A program made the translations under genes and the position numbers. Shown here in pieces: positions 30,620-39,326 of a DNA stretch of 64,000 nt (position 1 is its first letter; each line of letters starts with the position of its first letter). Below the pieces are notes generated by a model. It saw nothing but the letters and a program-made list of their open reading frames with translations, searched no databases and was not told the DNA's origin. Source of the stretch: Scatacola_A faecigallinarum (GTDB lineage Bacteria; Pseudomonadota; Alphaproteobacteria; RF32; CAG-239); contig DVOM01000005.1 of the NCBI GenBank assembly GCA_018713605.1, positions 33,665 to 97,664 of the forward strand, in the 5' to 3' direction.

Positions 30620-32803
30620 ATGAAAAGACTGGTTAAAATTCTGGGAACGGTAATTTTCAGCCTGATTATCATTATTGCTATCGGCGGCTATCTGTTTGTG
30701 CGCAATTTTGACCTGAATCAGTACAAGTCTTATGTGGAGGATATTGTTGACAAGCAACTCGGGCGCAAACTTGCCATTAAGGGCAACGCGTCGGTGGGCA
30801 TTTCGCTGATTCCGACGCTGGTTGTCGAAGATGTCGAACTGGCTAACGCTCCGTGGGCCGCCCAGCCGCAAATGGTTAAAGTGCAGCGTCTGGAAATTAA
30901 GCTTTCGCTGCTGCCGTTGCTGCATAAGCAGGTTGTGATTGACAATATTGAGCTGGTTCGGCCGGAAATTTATCTGGAAACGGCGGCCGACGGCAAAAAC
31001 AACTGGGACTTCGGTACTTCGGCGCAAAAAGTTGATGTAAACGAGGTGCTGAAGCCGGACAACGCTTCCCTGACTCCGCAGAAGCAGGAGCTTATCCGCA
31101 AGGCGGAAAGCAAGACGGCTAATCCGGCAGCCGCGGTGCTGGCCGGTTTTGCCGCGAAAAACGTTTCGATTGCCGACGGTGTCGTTCAATATGCCGATGC
31201 AAAGACGGGCAAGACGACAAAAGTTATCATTAACGCCTTTAATCTTGAAGAAGAGAGTATGGACGACAATATTACGGCAGCTTTCGACGCTGTTTTCGAC
31301 GGGCAGACGATCAAGGGCAAAACGGTTCTCGGCTCGCTGAATACGCTTTTGGACGGCGAAGCGCCGTATCCGTTCGACTTGAATGCATCCGCCTACGGCA
31401 TTAACCTGACGGCGCTGGGTACGGCTCGTGATTTGTTTGGGGAGCCGGCTTATGCCGCCGACATTAACGTTTATAATCCGGCCGGAAATATGGGGGCACC
31501 GGAAACGACGCTGAAAGCTTCAATTACGGGAACGCTGAAAAACGTCGCGGCGGAAATCAAGACGCTCAATGTTGTCAACAATCTGATTACGGGTAAAGTC
31601 CGCGCCGACATTTCGGGCAAGGTTCCGAGCATAAATGCGACGCTTAACAGCGATAAAATTAATTTGCAGAATTTCAATTCAAGCAGCAATTTTGCCTTTG
31701 AGCTGCCGTCAATAATCAGTGCGGCCGAAGCCAGTCCGCTGGTTCCTGACACGGCGGTTCCGTATGACGTTATGAAACAGGTTAACGCCAAGCTGGATTT
31801 GAAAGTTAAAAAGCTGGTTGTCAATCCCGGCATGAGTGCCGACAATGTTTCGGTCGGCGCCAATCTGCAAAACGGCGTGCTGAATGTGAATCCGCTGCAG
31901 CTGAATTTCGGCGGCGGCGACATTGCGGGAACGCTGACGGTCAATGCCAACACAAAGTCTCTGAAACTGGACGTGACCAGTTCGAACATTTTGCTGCAGA
32001 ATCTGCATCAGGAATTTCAGATTGCGGGTCCGGGAGATTTCGGTATTGTGTCGGGCGGCAATACGGACATTAAAATTACGCTGACGGCTGCCGGCAGCAC
32101 CTATCGCCAGCTTGTTCAGTCGCTCAGCGGCCAGATAATCGGCATTGTCAACGAATCGGTTATTCAGACCGGCAACGTTTCTTTCTTTACCGGAAATTTC
32201 ATTTCTCAGCTTTTGAACGTGATGCCGTTTGTCAAGAACAGCAATCAGAAGATGGAGCTTAACTGCGCGGTTGTCCGGGCGGATTTGGGCGGCGGCAAAG
32301 CGGTCTTTCCGAAGGGCATTGCCCTGCAGTCGAATCTGCTGAAACTGGTCAGCAACGGCAGCGTAAATCTGATTAACGACAAAATTGATTTCGACGTTCG
32401 TCCTTTTTCGGGCAAAATTGTCGATACCAATGCGGTTCAGGCGCTGTCGTCCTTTATCAAGGTTAAGGGAACGATAGAAAACCCGAAAATTGCCCTTGAC
32501 GACAAAGCGGCGCTCAAGTCGGTGGTCGGCGTGGCTCTGACCGGTCCGGCTTACTTGGGTTCCAAGCTGGTTGACGCCGATCCGGCGCCGTGTTATACCG
32601 CTTTGCAAGGAACCCCTTATCAGAATAAGTTTCCGGCACCGACGGCCGCCGAAAAAGCCGCGACCGACGTTTATAACGGTGCGGGCGATGCTGTTGACGA
32701 CAGCGTCAAGGCCGTAAAAGATACGGTTAAAGGAACCGCCAAGGGACTGGAAGATACGGCCAAGGGTATTCTCAACATGTTTAAGCAGCCAAAAGGAAAA
32801 TAA
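30620..32803 (+). CDS. AsmA-family envelope protein
   Basis: The product is 727 residues. A hydrophobic N-terminal segment (about 8-27) anchors the protein in the inner membrane. The AsmA N-domain follows (GRKLAIKGNASVGISLIPTL; VVEDVELANAPW), then a long repetitive beta-rich region with phases GxxxxGxLxxNA consistent with a lipid-transfer groove. AsmA-like proteins move phospholipid between the membranes. AAGGAG precedes ATG 30620. It shares a likely transcript with rluC upstream and the ATP12-like and acylphosphatase genes downstream. Confidence 0.9.
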   Translation: MKRLVKILGTVIFSLIIIIAIGGYLFVRNFDLNQYKSYVEDIVDKQLGRKLAIKGNASVGISLIPTLVVEDVELANAPWAAQPQMVKVQRLEIKLSLLPLLHKQVVIDNIELVRPEIYLETAADGKNNWDFGTSAQKVDVNEVLKPDNASLTPQKQELIRKAESKTANPAAAVLAGFAAKNVSIADGVVQYADAKTGKTTKVIINAFNLEEESMDDNITAAFDAVFDGQTIKGKTVLGSLNTLLDGEAPYPFDLNASAYGINLTALGTARDLFGEPAYAADINVYNPAGNMGAPETTLKASITGTLKNVAAEIKTLNVVNNLITGKVRADISGKVPSINATLNSDKINLQNFNSSSNFAFELPSIISAAEASPLVPDTAVPYDVMKQVNAKLDLKVKKLVVNPGMSADNVSVGANLQNGVLNVNPLQLNFGGGDIAGTLTVNANTKSLKLDVTSSNILLQNLHQEFQIAGPGDFGIVSGGNTDIKITLTAAGSTYRQLVQSLSGQIIGIVNESVIQTGNVSFFTGNFISQLLNVMPFVKNSNQKMELNCAVVRADLGGGKAVFPKGIALQSNLLKLVSNGSVNLINDKIDFDVRPFSGKIVDTNAVQALSSFIKVKGTIENPKIALDDKAALKSVVGVALTGPAYLGSKLVDADPAPCYTALQGTPYQNKFPAPTAAEKAATDVYNGAGDAVDDSVKAVKDTVKGTAKGLEDTAKGILNMFKQPKGK

Positions 32804-32808
32804 GAACG

Positions 32809-33315
32809 ATGCAGAACTATCTTGAAGAGGCGCAAAGGGAAATTGCCAAAAACCGCGGCGAGGTTATTGACCGACTGGTAAGGTATTCACTGACCGACAT
32901 GCTGTTGTTCTGGGGACAGGAAAAAGACCTGATTGAGCGGCAGACCGAAGCCTGGGGGCCGATTTTGAAGTGGGCCAGGGAGGAGCTTGACGCCAAATTC
33001 GTCACCACGCAGAGCCTTGACGTTCCCGAAGAAAACCGGACTTCCGGCTATCGGCTGAAACAGTTTATGGAAACGCTTTCCGACCGGGAACTGACAGCTT
33101 TTTATGCCGCGGCGCTGAAAATGCGTTCGGTGCTTTTGGCCGCGGCGTTGGTCAAAGGAAAAATAAATGCCGAAGAAGCTTTTCGCGCTGCCTTTCTGGA
33201 CGAATTGTGGCAGGCTGAAACCTGGGGCGCTGACGAAGAGGCCGAAAACCGACGACAGACGATTAAAAACGAAATTTGCGAAATAGAGAAGTTTTTGCAT
33301 AGTTCCGATGAATGA
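32809..33315 (+). CDS. ATP12-like F1-ATPase assembly chaperone, short form
   Basis: The product is 168 residues. The sequence matches the C-terminal ATP12 fold: ERQTEAWGPILKWAREELDA, RSVLLAAALVKGKINAEEAF and the signature LDELWQAETWGADEEAENRR. ATP12 binds the alpha subunit of F1 during assembly and is typical of alphaproteobacteria and mitochondria. Usual bacterial members are about 230-260 residues; the N-terminal domain is missing here, and the upstream bases belong to the AsmA gene, so this is not a fusion error. It is likely cotranscribed with acylphosphatase. Confidence 0.78.
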   Translation: MQNYLEEAQREIAKNRGEVIDRLVRYSLTDMLLFWGQEKDLIERQTEAWGPILKWAREELDAKFVTTQSLDVPEENRTSGYRLKQFMETLSDRELTAFYAAALKMRSVLLAAALVKGKINAEEAFRAAFLDELWQAETWGADEEAENRRQTIKNEICEIEKFLHSSDE

Positions 33316-33321
33316 AAACCG

Positions 33322-33609
33322 ATGGACAAAGAAGTTTATTTGAAAATAGACGGCCGCGTTCAGGGTATCGGGTTTCGGGCCTGGGCAGTGCGCACAGCGA
33401 GGGAGCTCGGCGTTTCCGGATGGGTGCGCAATGTCGACGACGGCACGGTGGAAATCCGTATGAAAGGCGCGGAAGAACAGATAGACGAGATGATTAAGCG
33501 GACCTACCGCGGGCCGTCGCTGGCAAGAGTTGACGAAGTCCGTTTTCTGACGCGGCCGCCGAGTTATTTTCTGCCCGAAGTCACGCCCGGCGTTTTTACC
33601 CGCATATAG
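33322..33609 (+). CDS. acyP: Acylphosphatase
   Basis: The product is 95 residues, one alpha/beta domain. The active-site pattern is present: GRVQGIGFRAWAVRTARELG, with the catalytic Arg, and GWVRNVDDGTVEIRMKGAEE, with the Asn. It hydrolyses acyl phosphates such as carbamoyl or acetyl phosphate. In the strict consensus the first motif reads GRVQGVGFR, so this copy is normal. The start is seven bases after the ATP12-like gene, so it is probably translated from the same message. Confidence 0.93.
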   Translation: MDKEVYLKIDGRVQGIGFRAWAVRTARELGVSGWVRNVDDGTVEIRMKGAEEQIDEMIKRTYRGPSLARVDEVRFLTRPPSYFLPEVTPGVFTRI

Positions 33610-33694
33610 CCGATTTGGCTAACGGCTGCGGCTCTTGTTTTCGGCTGTCCAGAGCATATCTCCTAGACGGGCAATTATTTTAGGAGATTTGAAA

Positions 33695-33994
33695 ATGCAA
33701 GTAGAGAAGACCAAGGAAAATCTGAAAAAGTGTATCTGTATGGACTGTCCGTCTTACACGATGGGCTGTAAAATCCGTTCCATACCGGAAAATCTGTTTA
33801 AGCTTGCCGAAGATCTGGAAAAGGTCGATCATTATGAAAAGATGTTCTGCGCTTTCAGCAAGAGCGAGTGCATTAAAGAAGACAAAGGCTGCATTTGTCC
33901 GGAATGCGAAATACATAAAATGTATGATTTGAACCGTGAGGATTACTGCATTGTTTCCGGCGGCATTCCCGAATACGGAAAAAATCCGAATTAG
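33695..33994 (+). CDS. Cysteine-rich DUF2769-like protein
   Basis: The product is 99 residues with nine or more cysteines arranged as CICMDCPSY, MGCK, MFCAF, ECIKEDKGCICPECEIH and YCIVSGG. This is the pattern of DUF2769, a small cysteine-rich family that probably binds metal, but no function has been assigned to it. ATG 33695 is chosen because TAGGAGA lies eight bases upstream; the frame extends to 33635 without such a site. It is followed after 15 bases by the TPR-like gene at 34010. Confidence 0.75.
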   Translation: MQVEKTKENLKKCICMDCPSYTMGCKIRSIPENLFKLAEDLEKVDHYEKMFCAFSKSECIKEDKGCICPECEIHKMYDLNREDYCIVSGGIPEYGKNPN

Positions 33995-34009
33995 GCCGGG
34001 AGAGCCGAG

Positions 34010-34909
34010 ATGTTCGGACAGCGTCTTAACTTTTTCAGGCGGGGCGGCCGACGGGGCGACATTCTCCGCGTTTACCGGGGCGCCTTTGACGAGGCGGCCG
34101 AAAGCGGAAATCCGGACGTGAAAATCCGTGCGTTCAGCCAGGTGGTCGACTTCTGCGCTTCGTCCGGTTTGTGCCGTACTGACGACAGCATTAAGCGCAA
34201 CAAGGTAATGTACTGGACATACAATAACCTCGGCGATGCCTGGGTGGCCAAAACCTATCAGAATCCGTCCGAAAAGAACGACGCGCTGCGCAAGGCTGTC
34301 GGCTGTTACCGCGAGGCTGTGAACGTTGCACGCGATGAAGCGGAAAAGATAAATTCGCTGCAGCGAATCGCTGCCATATACAAACAGATCGGCGATGTCG
34401 GAAATCTCAATAAAACGAGGGAAGCGATTGTGCATTCGCTTGGCGATGAATATAAGAGGCTGGGGTATATGCGGCTGGCGCAGAATAACCGGGAAAATCC
34501 GAAAACCGCCGAGTGGCTTGAAAAGGCTTTGGCCTATGTGACCAGAGAAGAGGTTTCGTTTCTGGGCAAGTGTCAGAATACGCTTTCCATCTGCAAAATG
34601 CTGGCTCAAAGTTACAAAGATGCCGGCGACAAGGCAAATGCCCGGCGGATAGGACGGTTGTTGCACAAGACGGCGCGGCTGACCATTCAGGCTATGGAGG
34701 ATAAGACAACAGCGGAAAGGAGCCGGGAAAAGCAATTGGAATGGTACGGAAAAATGCTGGAGGTCGCTTTGGTTTACGGGAAAGGCGACCGCCGGCTGAA
34801 AAAGCAGACGGCCGGGCGGATTGTCGGCCTGCTGGAGGAAGGGGAGCGTATTACTTCCGACGGAATGTCGTATGGGCGTGACGGGCTGAAAAAAATGCTT
34901 TCTGTCTGA
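34010..34909 (+). CDS. TPR-like helical protein, hypothetical
   Basis: The product is 299 residues, all alpha by sequence pattern. Helix pairs spaced like tetratricopeptide repeats are visible: ALRKAVGCYREAVNVARDEA, INSLQRIAAIYKQIGD and CKMLAQSYKDAGDKANARRI. The N-terminus is strongly basic (RRGGRRGD). It has no signal peptide. It lies between DUF2769 and a second TPR-like gene and may be cotranscribed with both. A scaffold or protein-binding role is likely, but no partner is known. Confidence 0.65.
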   Translation: MFGQRLNFFRRGGRRGDILRVYRGAFDEAAESGNPDVKIRAFSQVVDFCASSGLCRTDDSIKRNKVMYWTYNNLGDAWVAKTYQNPSEKNDALRKAVGCYREAVNVARDEAEKINSLQRIAAIYKQIGDVGNLNKTREAIVHSLGDEYKRLGYMRLAQNNRENPKTAEWLEKALAYVTREEVSFLGKCQNTLSICKMLAQSYKDAGDKANARRIGRLLHKTARLTIQAMEDKTTAERSREKQLEWYGKMLEVALVYGKGDRRLKKQTAGRIVGLLEEGERITSDGMSYGRDGLKKMLSV

Positions 34910-34985
34910 GAGAGGTTTTTAATTGTGGACAGGAAGATTTTTGCGATGTAGGATTTTTATTATTGAACAATGTGGGGGAAAAGTG

Positions 34986-35552
34986 ATGACGACAATTCTG
35001 GATACCCTGAAAAACACGGCAGACGAAGAAAAAGCGGCAACGGCGCTGGCAGCTTTTGCCCGGGAAAATCCCGAGGCGCTCGAAACGATCATTAAGGCCA
35101 ATCAACTGTTTTTGGAGAAGTTTGCCCTGTCCGGCGGCGAAAATCTGTACAACGCCTATCGGGAAACGGCCCGCGCCTATAAAAAGAAAAATCTGATTCA
35201 GTCCAATTATCCGTATGATTCTCAAAATTATGCCGAAGCGGCGGCCTATTATCTGAAAGCGGCGGAGGCGGCTCCGGATGCGGGGCGGAAACTCAGTTCT
35301 CTGGACGGCGCGGCTTCAATGTACTGGAATCTGGATGACAAAAAGCAATGGTGCCGGGTAAAGCTGCAGCAGGTTCCGTCGGTATCCGACAAAGACAAGA
35401 CGCGGCTGTATATGGACATTGCCCGGGAGACGGCCGACAAAAAACAGCAGAAAGAACTGTATGCCAAGGCTTTGGCTTATGCGGCACAGATGTCCGGCGA
35501 TGACGACGTCAGGGCTGAAACCGTCAATCGGCTGAAAAAGCTGACCGAATAA
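34986..35552 (+). CDS. TPR-like helical protein, hypothetical
   Basis: The product is 188 residues, helical, with repeat-like pairs (NYAEAAAYYLKAAEAAPDAG; LYMDIARETADKKQQKELYA; KALAYAAQMS). It looks related in style to the preceding gene but is not clearly a paralogue. The frame is open further upstream to 34923, but GGGGGAA just before ATG 34986 supports the shorter protein. It ends in a strong terminator. Function unknown. Confidence 0.65.
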   Translation: MTTILDTLKNTADEEKAATALAAFARENPEALETIIKANQLFLEKFALSGGENLYNAYRETARAYKKKNLIQSNYPYDSQNYAEAAAYYLKAAEAAPDAGRKLSSLDGAASMYWNLDDKKQWCRVKLQQVPSVSDKDKTRLYMDIARETADKKQQKELYAKALAYAAQMSGDDDVRAETVNRLKKLTE

Positions 35553-35558
35553 AAGACC

Positions 35559-35580
35559 AAGCTCCCGGCGGGAGCTTTTC
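35559..35580 (+). terminator. Intrinsic terminator after the 34986 gene
   Basis: AAGCTCCC pairs with GGGAGCTT through a very short loop and is followed by TTTTCTT. Confidence 0.8.
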
Positions 35581-35595
35581 TTCTGCAGAAAAAGG

Positions 35596-35623
35596 TTGAT
35601 TTTTTCCGCCAGCAGGCGATAAT
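35596..35623 (+). promoter_or_regulatory. Candidate promoter for the 35673 gene
   Basis: TTGATT (35596-35601) and GATAAT (35618-35623), spacer 16 bases. Confidence 0.5.
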
Positions 35624-35672
35624 TCCGTTCATTCTGAATGCTTATTATGGTTTAACTCTAAATACAGGCTTT

Positions 35673-36089
35673 ATGGAAATTATTTATGTTGAAGACGCCA
35701 TGCTTAGAAATTTATTTCTGGCTGCGGTTGACTTGTTTTCGATTTCTTTGCTGGTTGCTGCCGCGGGCGCGCTGTTGGCAAAAAGAAGAACACTGATGTA
35801 CTGGTGGGTTATGATGGCCGGTTTTTTTGCCTTTGTCGTTACCCTCAGTTTGAGTCTTCTGACCGGAAATTTGGTTTTGCTGTTGGGCGGAATCGGATTT
35901 TTGGCAGTGCTGCCTTTATCCTATTACCGCCAAAAAAGAATTATTCTGGCGGAAGAGGCGGAAAAAGAACGACTGCGGAAAATTGAACGGGAATTCAAAA
36001 GGCAGACGGTTATCAAAAATGTCGTCGACAAAGTTAAAGCCGACGATTATTCACGGTTTATGCCGAAAGCTGAAAACCGCGAAGCGTGA
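35673..36089 (+). CDS. Small membrane protein with basic coiled tail
   Basis: The product is 138 residues. Three hydrophobic segments lie at about 11-35, 42-62 and 66-84. The last 50 residues form a charged helix (EEAEKERLRKIEREFKRQTV). The cytoplasmic tail is probably a coiled coil. No family recognised. The start context TTTATGGA lacks a Shine-Dalgarno sequence, as in other orphan genes here. It ends at a bidirectional terminator shared with the convergent U32 gene. Confidence 0.65.
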   Translation: MEIIYVEDAMLRNLFLAAVDLFSISLLVAAAGALLAKRRTLMYWWVMMAGFFAFVVTLSLSLLTGNLVLLLGGIGFLAVLPLSYYRQKRIILAEEAEKERLRKIEREFKRQTVIKNVVDKVKADDYSRFMPKAENREA

Positions 36090-36097
36090 TTTACGCT

Positions 36098-36127
36098 AAG
36101 GGCATCGTTGAAAACGATGCCCTTTGT
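36098..36127. terminator. Bidirectional terminator between the 35673 gene and U32 gene
   Basis: AAGGGCATCGTT pairs with AACGATGCCCTT, flanked by T runs on one side and A residues on the other. Confidence 0.85.
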
Positions 36128-37528
36128 TTAATCGGAATTATTTATCAGCTCTCGGTATTCGGCTTTTTTATGGCTGAGGCGAATATGGTCTTCCGGGGTT
36201 AAAACAGCCGGTTTGCGGGCAATTACGTATTGCGGCAGAAGTTTTCTGACTTCTTCGGCGGGTTTGCCGAAAGCGGCCGCATTAATGCGGATTTTTTTGC
36301 CTTGTCCGGCCGAAACACGCGGGGTAATCTCGCCGGTTTCGGCATCTTTAAATTCGGTTAAGGTCAGGCGCAGGTTATCAAGCGTGCCGGGAAGCAGAAA
36401 TTCGATGAATTCGCCGCCGTTAATGTAGTTGCGGACTTCAAAGATTGCGTCGTCGCCCTGCCATTCGACAATGGAACCGGCAAAAAGCCAATTGCCCAAG
36501 GTACGTGTGTATTCGTAGTTTTGGGATATGTTGGTCAGCGGCCCGTCATGAAAGCCGAGGCAGTAACCTCGGTTTTGCAGCGTGTTTAAATCCGGCATGT
36601 ATTTTTCGAAGTTCCAGTCCTGCGGCGCCTTGTACCAATCGTCAATGGCCTGCCGATAAGCGCGGGCGACGACAGCGGTGTAGTATTCGGTTTTGTTGCG
36701 CCCTTCGACCTTGAGCGAATCCATGCCGATGCCGAGCAAATCGGGCAGGCGCGGCAGCAGGCACATGTCCTTGGAGTTGAGCATGTAACCGCCGTGTTCG
36801 TCTTCAACAACTTCATAATATTCGCCGGGGCGGAAGTCCTCTTCCAGCAAAAATTCGAAAGCGTCCCTGTTGTCTTGGTTGATTTCGATTGCCTTGATTG
36901 AGCCATCTTTCAGCCGCAGATGCAGCTTGTAGTGCCAGCGGCAGCAGTGTGCACATTTACCCTGATTGGCACTGCGATCGGCAAGATAGTTTGAAATCAG
37001 GCAACGGCCGGAATAGGACATGCACATGGCGCCGTGCATAAAACATTCAAGCCGGACGTCCGGGCATTGTTCGCGAATTTCCTTCATTTCGGCGAAAGTT
37101 ACTTCGCGGCCGAGAACGCAGAGTTTTGCCCCCTGCGCCTGCCAGAATTTTACCGCCTGTGCCGAACAGATGTTGGCTTGCGTGGAGACGAACAGACTGA
37201 GTTCCGGCGCATGTTCCCGAACATACATGAAAACGCCGGGATCGGCGATCAGTACGCCGTCCGGACGCAGCCGGCGCAGCGTGTCGACAAACTGCGGCAG
37301 TTTGGCAACATCGCGGTTGTGCATGAACAGGTTCAGGGTCAGGTAGATTTTTTTGCCGTGTTTATGAACGAATTCGATGCCTTCCTCAAGCTCTTCAAGC
37401 GAGAATTTTGACTGGGCGCGGAGACACATGTCCGGCGTGCCGGCATAGACGGCGTCGGCACCGTATAAAATTGCAGTTTTGAGTTTGACCAGTGAGCCGG
37501 CGGGAAGCAGAAGTTCTGACTTGTGCAT
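36128..37528 (-). CDS. U32-family protein, TrhP/YegQ-like tRNA hydroxylase
   Basis: The product is 466 residues. It has the U32 signature ECFMHGAMCMSYSGRCLIS (about residues 160-180) and the cluster cysteines downstream (GKCAHCC). E. coli YegQ (TrhP) makes 5-hydroxyuridine at U34 of tRNAs; the length and the LLLPAGSLVKLKTAILYGAD start match that group. RlhA, the rRNA member, is a less likely alternative. The upstream DUF3108 gene ends five bases before this start on the same strand. Confidence 0.88.
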   Translation of the reverse strand: MHKSELLLPAGSLVKLKTAILYGADAVYAGTPDMCLRAQSKFSLEELEEGIEFVHKHGKKIYLTLNLFMHNRDVAKLPQFVDTLRRLRPDGVLIADPGVFMYVREHAPELSLFVSTQANICSAQAVKFWQAQGAKLCVLGREVTFAEMKEIREQCPDVRLECFMHGAMCMSYSGRCLISNYLADRSANQGKCAHCCRWHYKLHLRLKDGSIKAIEINQDNRDAFEFLLEEDFRPGEYYEVVEDEHGGYMLNSKDMCLLPRLPDLLGIGMDSLKVEGRNKTEYYTAVVARAYRQAIDDWYKAPQDWNFEKYMPDLNTLQNRGYCLGFHDGPLTNISQNYEYTRTLGNWLFAGSIVEWQGDDAIFEVRNYINGGEFIEFLLPGTLDNLRLTLTEFKDAETGEITPRVSAGQGKKIRINAAAFGKPAEEVRKLLPQYVIARKPAVLTPEDHIRLSHKKAEYRELINNSD

Positions 37529-37533
37529 GGCTT

Positions 37534-38313
37534 TTAATCCTTGATGGTTATGTTTTGGGTAAGAACCTGAAGTCTGCCGAGAGGGGTGGAATCGATTTCA
37601 ATTTTGGCTATAAACGGCAGTTTTCTGACGCCGTCTTCCATAATCCAGAAATATATCGGTTCATCCTGCGTTACGTCCCAGAGCAGGTCGTCGCCGGAGG
37701 AGCCGAGACTGTCGATGTACATTGAACATTTGACGGCTTCGCCTTTATACGGCAGGGTTTCGTCGTTCAGCAACTCTTTGCCTTCGTCTTTGAAAATGAC
37801 GTCGTAGCGGCGTTTGCCGTCAAAGACCTCCATGCGGGAATCGCAGAACTTGAATCGGTTATACTGGCGGGCAAGTTCGGCAAAAACGGTTTGCAGGTCG
37901 GTGGTGTCTTTGTTTTTGGCATCGGGCAGAATGTCGACTTTTTTCTCTTTGCCGTTTTTGGCACTCAGGCGGTACAGCGGCTTGCCGTTTCGGTCATAGA
38001 CGAGCTCGCGGCTGCGGCTGGTAAAGCGAGACTGCGACTTGTATTTGTAGCTGCGGGTTTCCATATTGTCGCCGTTGATTTTGCCGGTAGTGGCGTAATC
38101 GGCGCGGAAAGGGTACAGCGTGTCGAACAGACCGTTGGTTTTGACGGTTGATTCGACCCGATATTCGGTCGGGGTAAGCGCATATTCGAAATTGGTGCGG
38201 CTGGCGTCGAAGGGGCCGATTTGGACGCTGAAGTCGTGCCGAACCGAAAAAGCCTGAGCCGGCTGGGCTCCGAGCAGCAGCGCCGCCAGCAAAAATGCGG
38301 GAGTTTTCTTCAT
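37534..38313 (-). CDS. DUF3108-domain secreted protein
   Basis: The product is 259 residues with a Sec signal peptide (MKKTPAFLLAALLLGAQPA then QAF, cleavage near residue 22). The mature beta-rich domain has YRVESTVKTNGLFDTLYPFR and YKYKSQSRFTSRSRELVYD, and ends in a paired cysteine/strand region typical of DUF3108. The family is common in alphaproteobacteria, and its role is not established. It is periplasmic. It is transcribed with the U32 gene and divergent from ddl. Confidence 0.82.
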   Translation of the reverse strand: MKKTPAFLLAALLLGAQPAQAFSVRHDFSVQIGPFDASRTNFEYALTPTEYRVESTVKTNGLFDTLYPFRADYATTGKINGDNMETRSYKYKSQSRFTSRSRELVYDRNGKPLYRLSAKNGKEKKVDILPDAKNKDTTDLQTVFAELARQYNRFKFCDSRMEVFDGKRRYDVIFKDEGKELLNDETLPYKGEAVKCSMYIDSLGSSGDDLLWDVTQDEPIYFWIMEDGVRKLPFIAKIEIDSTPLGRLQVLTQNITIKD

Positions 38314-38385
38314 TTGTTTTAGTCTTTCTTAAACAATTCCGCCTATTATTATCACAAAAAATATTTTAATAAAGGACTAATTGAA

Positions 38386-39291
38386 ATGGCAAAAAAAGTT
38401 TTGGTGTTGATGGGCGGCTTTTCGGCCGAACGCGAGGTTTCTCTGACTACCGGAAAATGTGTTTGCGCGGCATTGAAAAAAGCTGGTTACGAAGTGGTTT
38501 CCCATGATTTGCAGAACGGGTTTGAACTGGTTGAAACTTTGAAGAAAGAAAAACCGGACGTCGTTTTTAACGCCTTGCACGGAAACTGGGGCGAAGACGG
38601 CGAAATTCAGGGTTTTCTCGACGTGCTGCAAGTTCCCTATACGCATTCGGGGCTGAAGGCTTCGGTTTTGGGCATGGATAAATCACTGACCAAGGAACTG
38701 GCTTCGGAAAACGGTATCAAGGTTCCTCAGGGCGAAAAGATGACCTTTCGCAAGTTTAAGGCTGAAGGCACGTTTTTAAAGATGCCGTATGTGGTAAAGC
38801 CGGTCAGCGACGGTTCGTCGGTGGGCGTGTATATTATCCGCAAAAAAGAAGATGCGGAAGCGGTTCGTTATGAAGACGACAGAGAGATTCTGATTGAGGA
38901 ATTTATTGACGGCAAGGAACTTACCTGTATGGTTTTGGGTTCTCAGGCGCATGTGGTGACGGAATTACGGGCAAGCGATGAATTTTATGATTATCACGCC
39001 AAATATACCGCCGGTGCGACTCAGCATATTCTGCCGGCTGAGATTCCGGAAGAAGCGGCCAATCGCTGCAAGCTTTATGCGGAACATATGCATAATATTC
39101 TCGGCTGCAGGAGCGTGTCTCGCTGCGATTTCCGTTATAATCCCGAGGACGGGGTCGTTTTGCTGGAAATCAACACGGCGCCGGGAATGACCGATTTGTC
39201 TTTGGTTCCCGAACAAGCCAAATATATCGGCATCGGTTATGAGCGGTTGTGTTCATATTTGGTGGAAAATGCTTCCTGCCGCAAGATTTAA
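38386..39291 (+). CDS. ddl: D-alanine--D-alanine ligase
   Basis: The product is 301 residues, normal for Ddl, the cytoplasmic ATP-grasp enzyme that makes the D-Ala-D-Ala dipeptide for peptidoglycan. Motifs are LMGGFSAEREVSLTTGKCV, ALHGNWGEDGEIQGFLDVL, the YTHSG substrate loop common in alphaproteobacteria, DGKELTCMVLG and LLEINTAPGMTDLSLVPEQA. AAAGGA precedes ATG 38386. It is separate from the murG-murC-ftsQ cluster where alphaproteobacterial ddl usually sits. Confidence 0.96.
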   Translation: MAKKVLVLMGGFSAEREVSLTTGKCVCAALKKAGYEVVSHDLQNGFELVETLKKEKPDVVFNALHGNWGEDGEIQGFLDVLQVPYTHSGLKASVLGMDKSLTKELASENGIKVPQGEKMTFRKFKAEGTFLKMPYVVKPVSDGSSVGVYIIRKKEDAEAVRYEDDREILIEEFIDGKELTCMVLGSQAHVVTELRASDEFYDYHAKYTAGATQHILPAEIPEEAANRCKLYAEHMHNILGCRSVSRCDFRYNPEDGVVLLEINTAPGMTDLSLVPEQAKYIGIGYERLCSYLVENASCRKI

Positions 39292-39326
39292 CGGCAAGTT
39301 CCGGGAATTTTAAACGGGGTGTTTTT

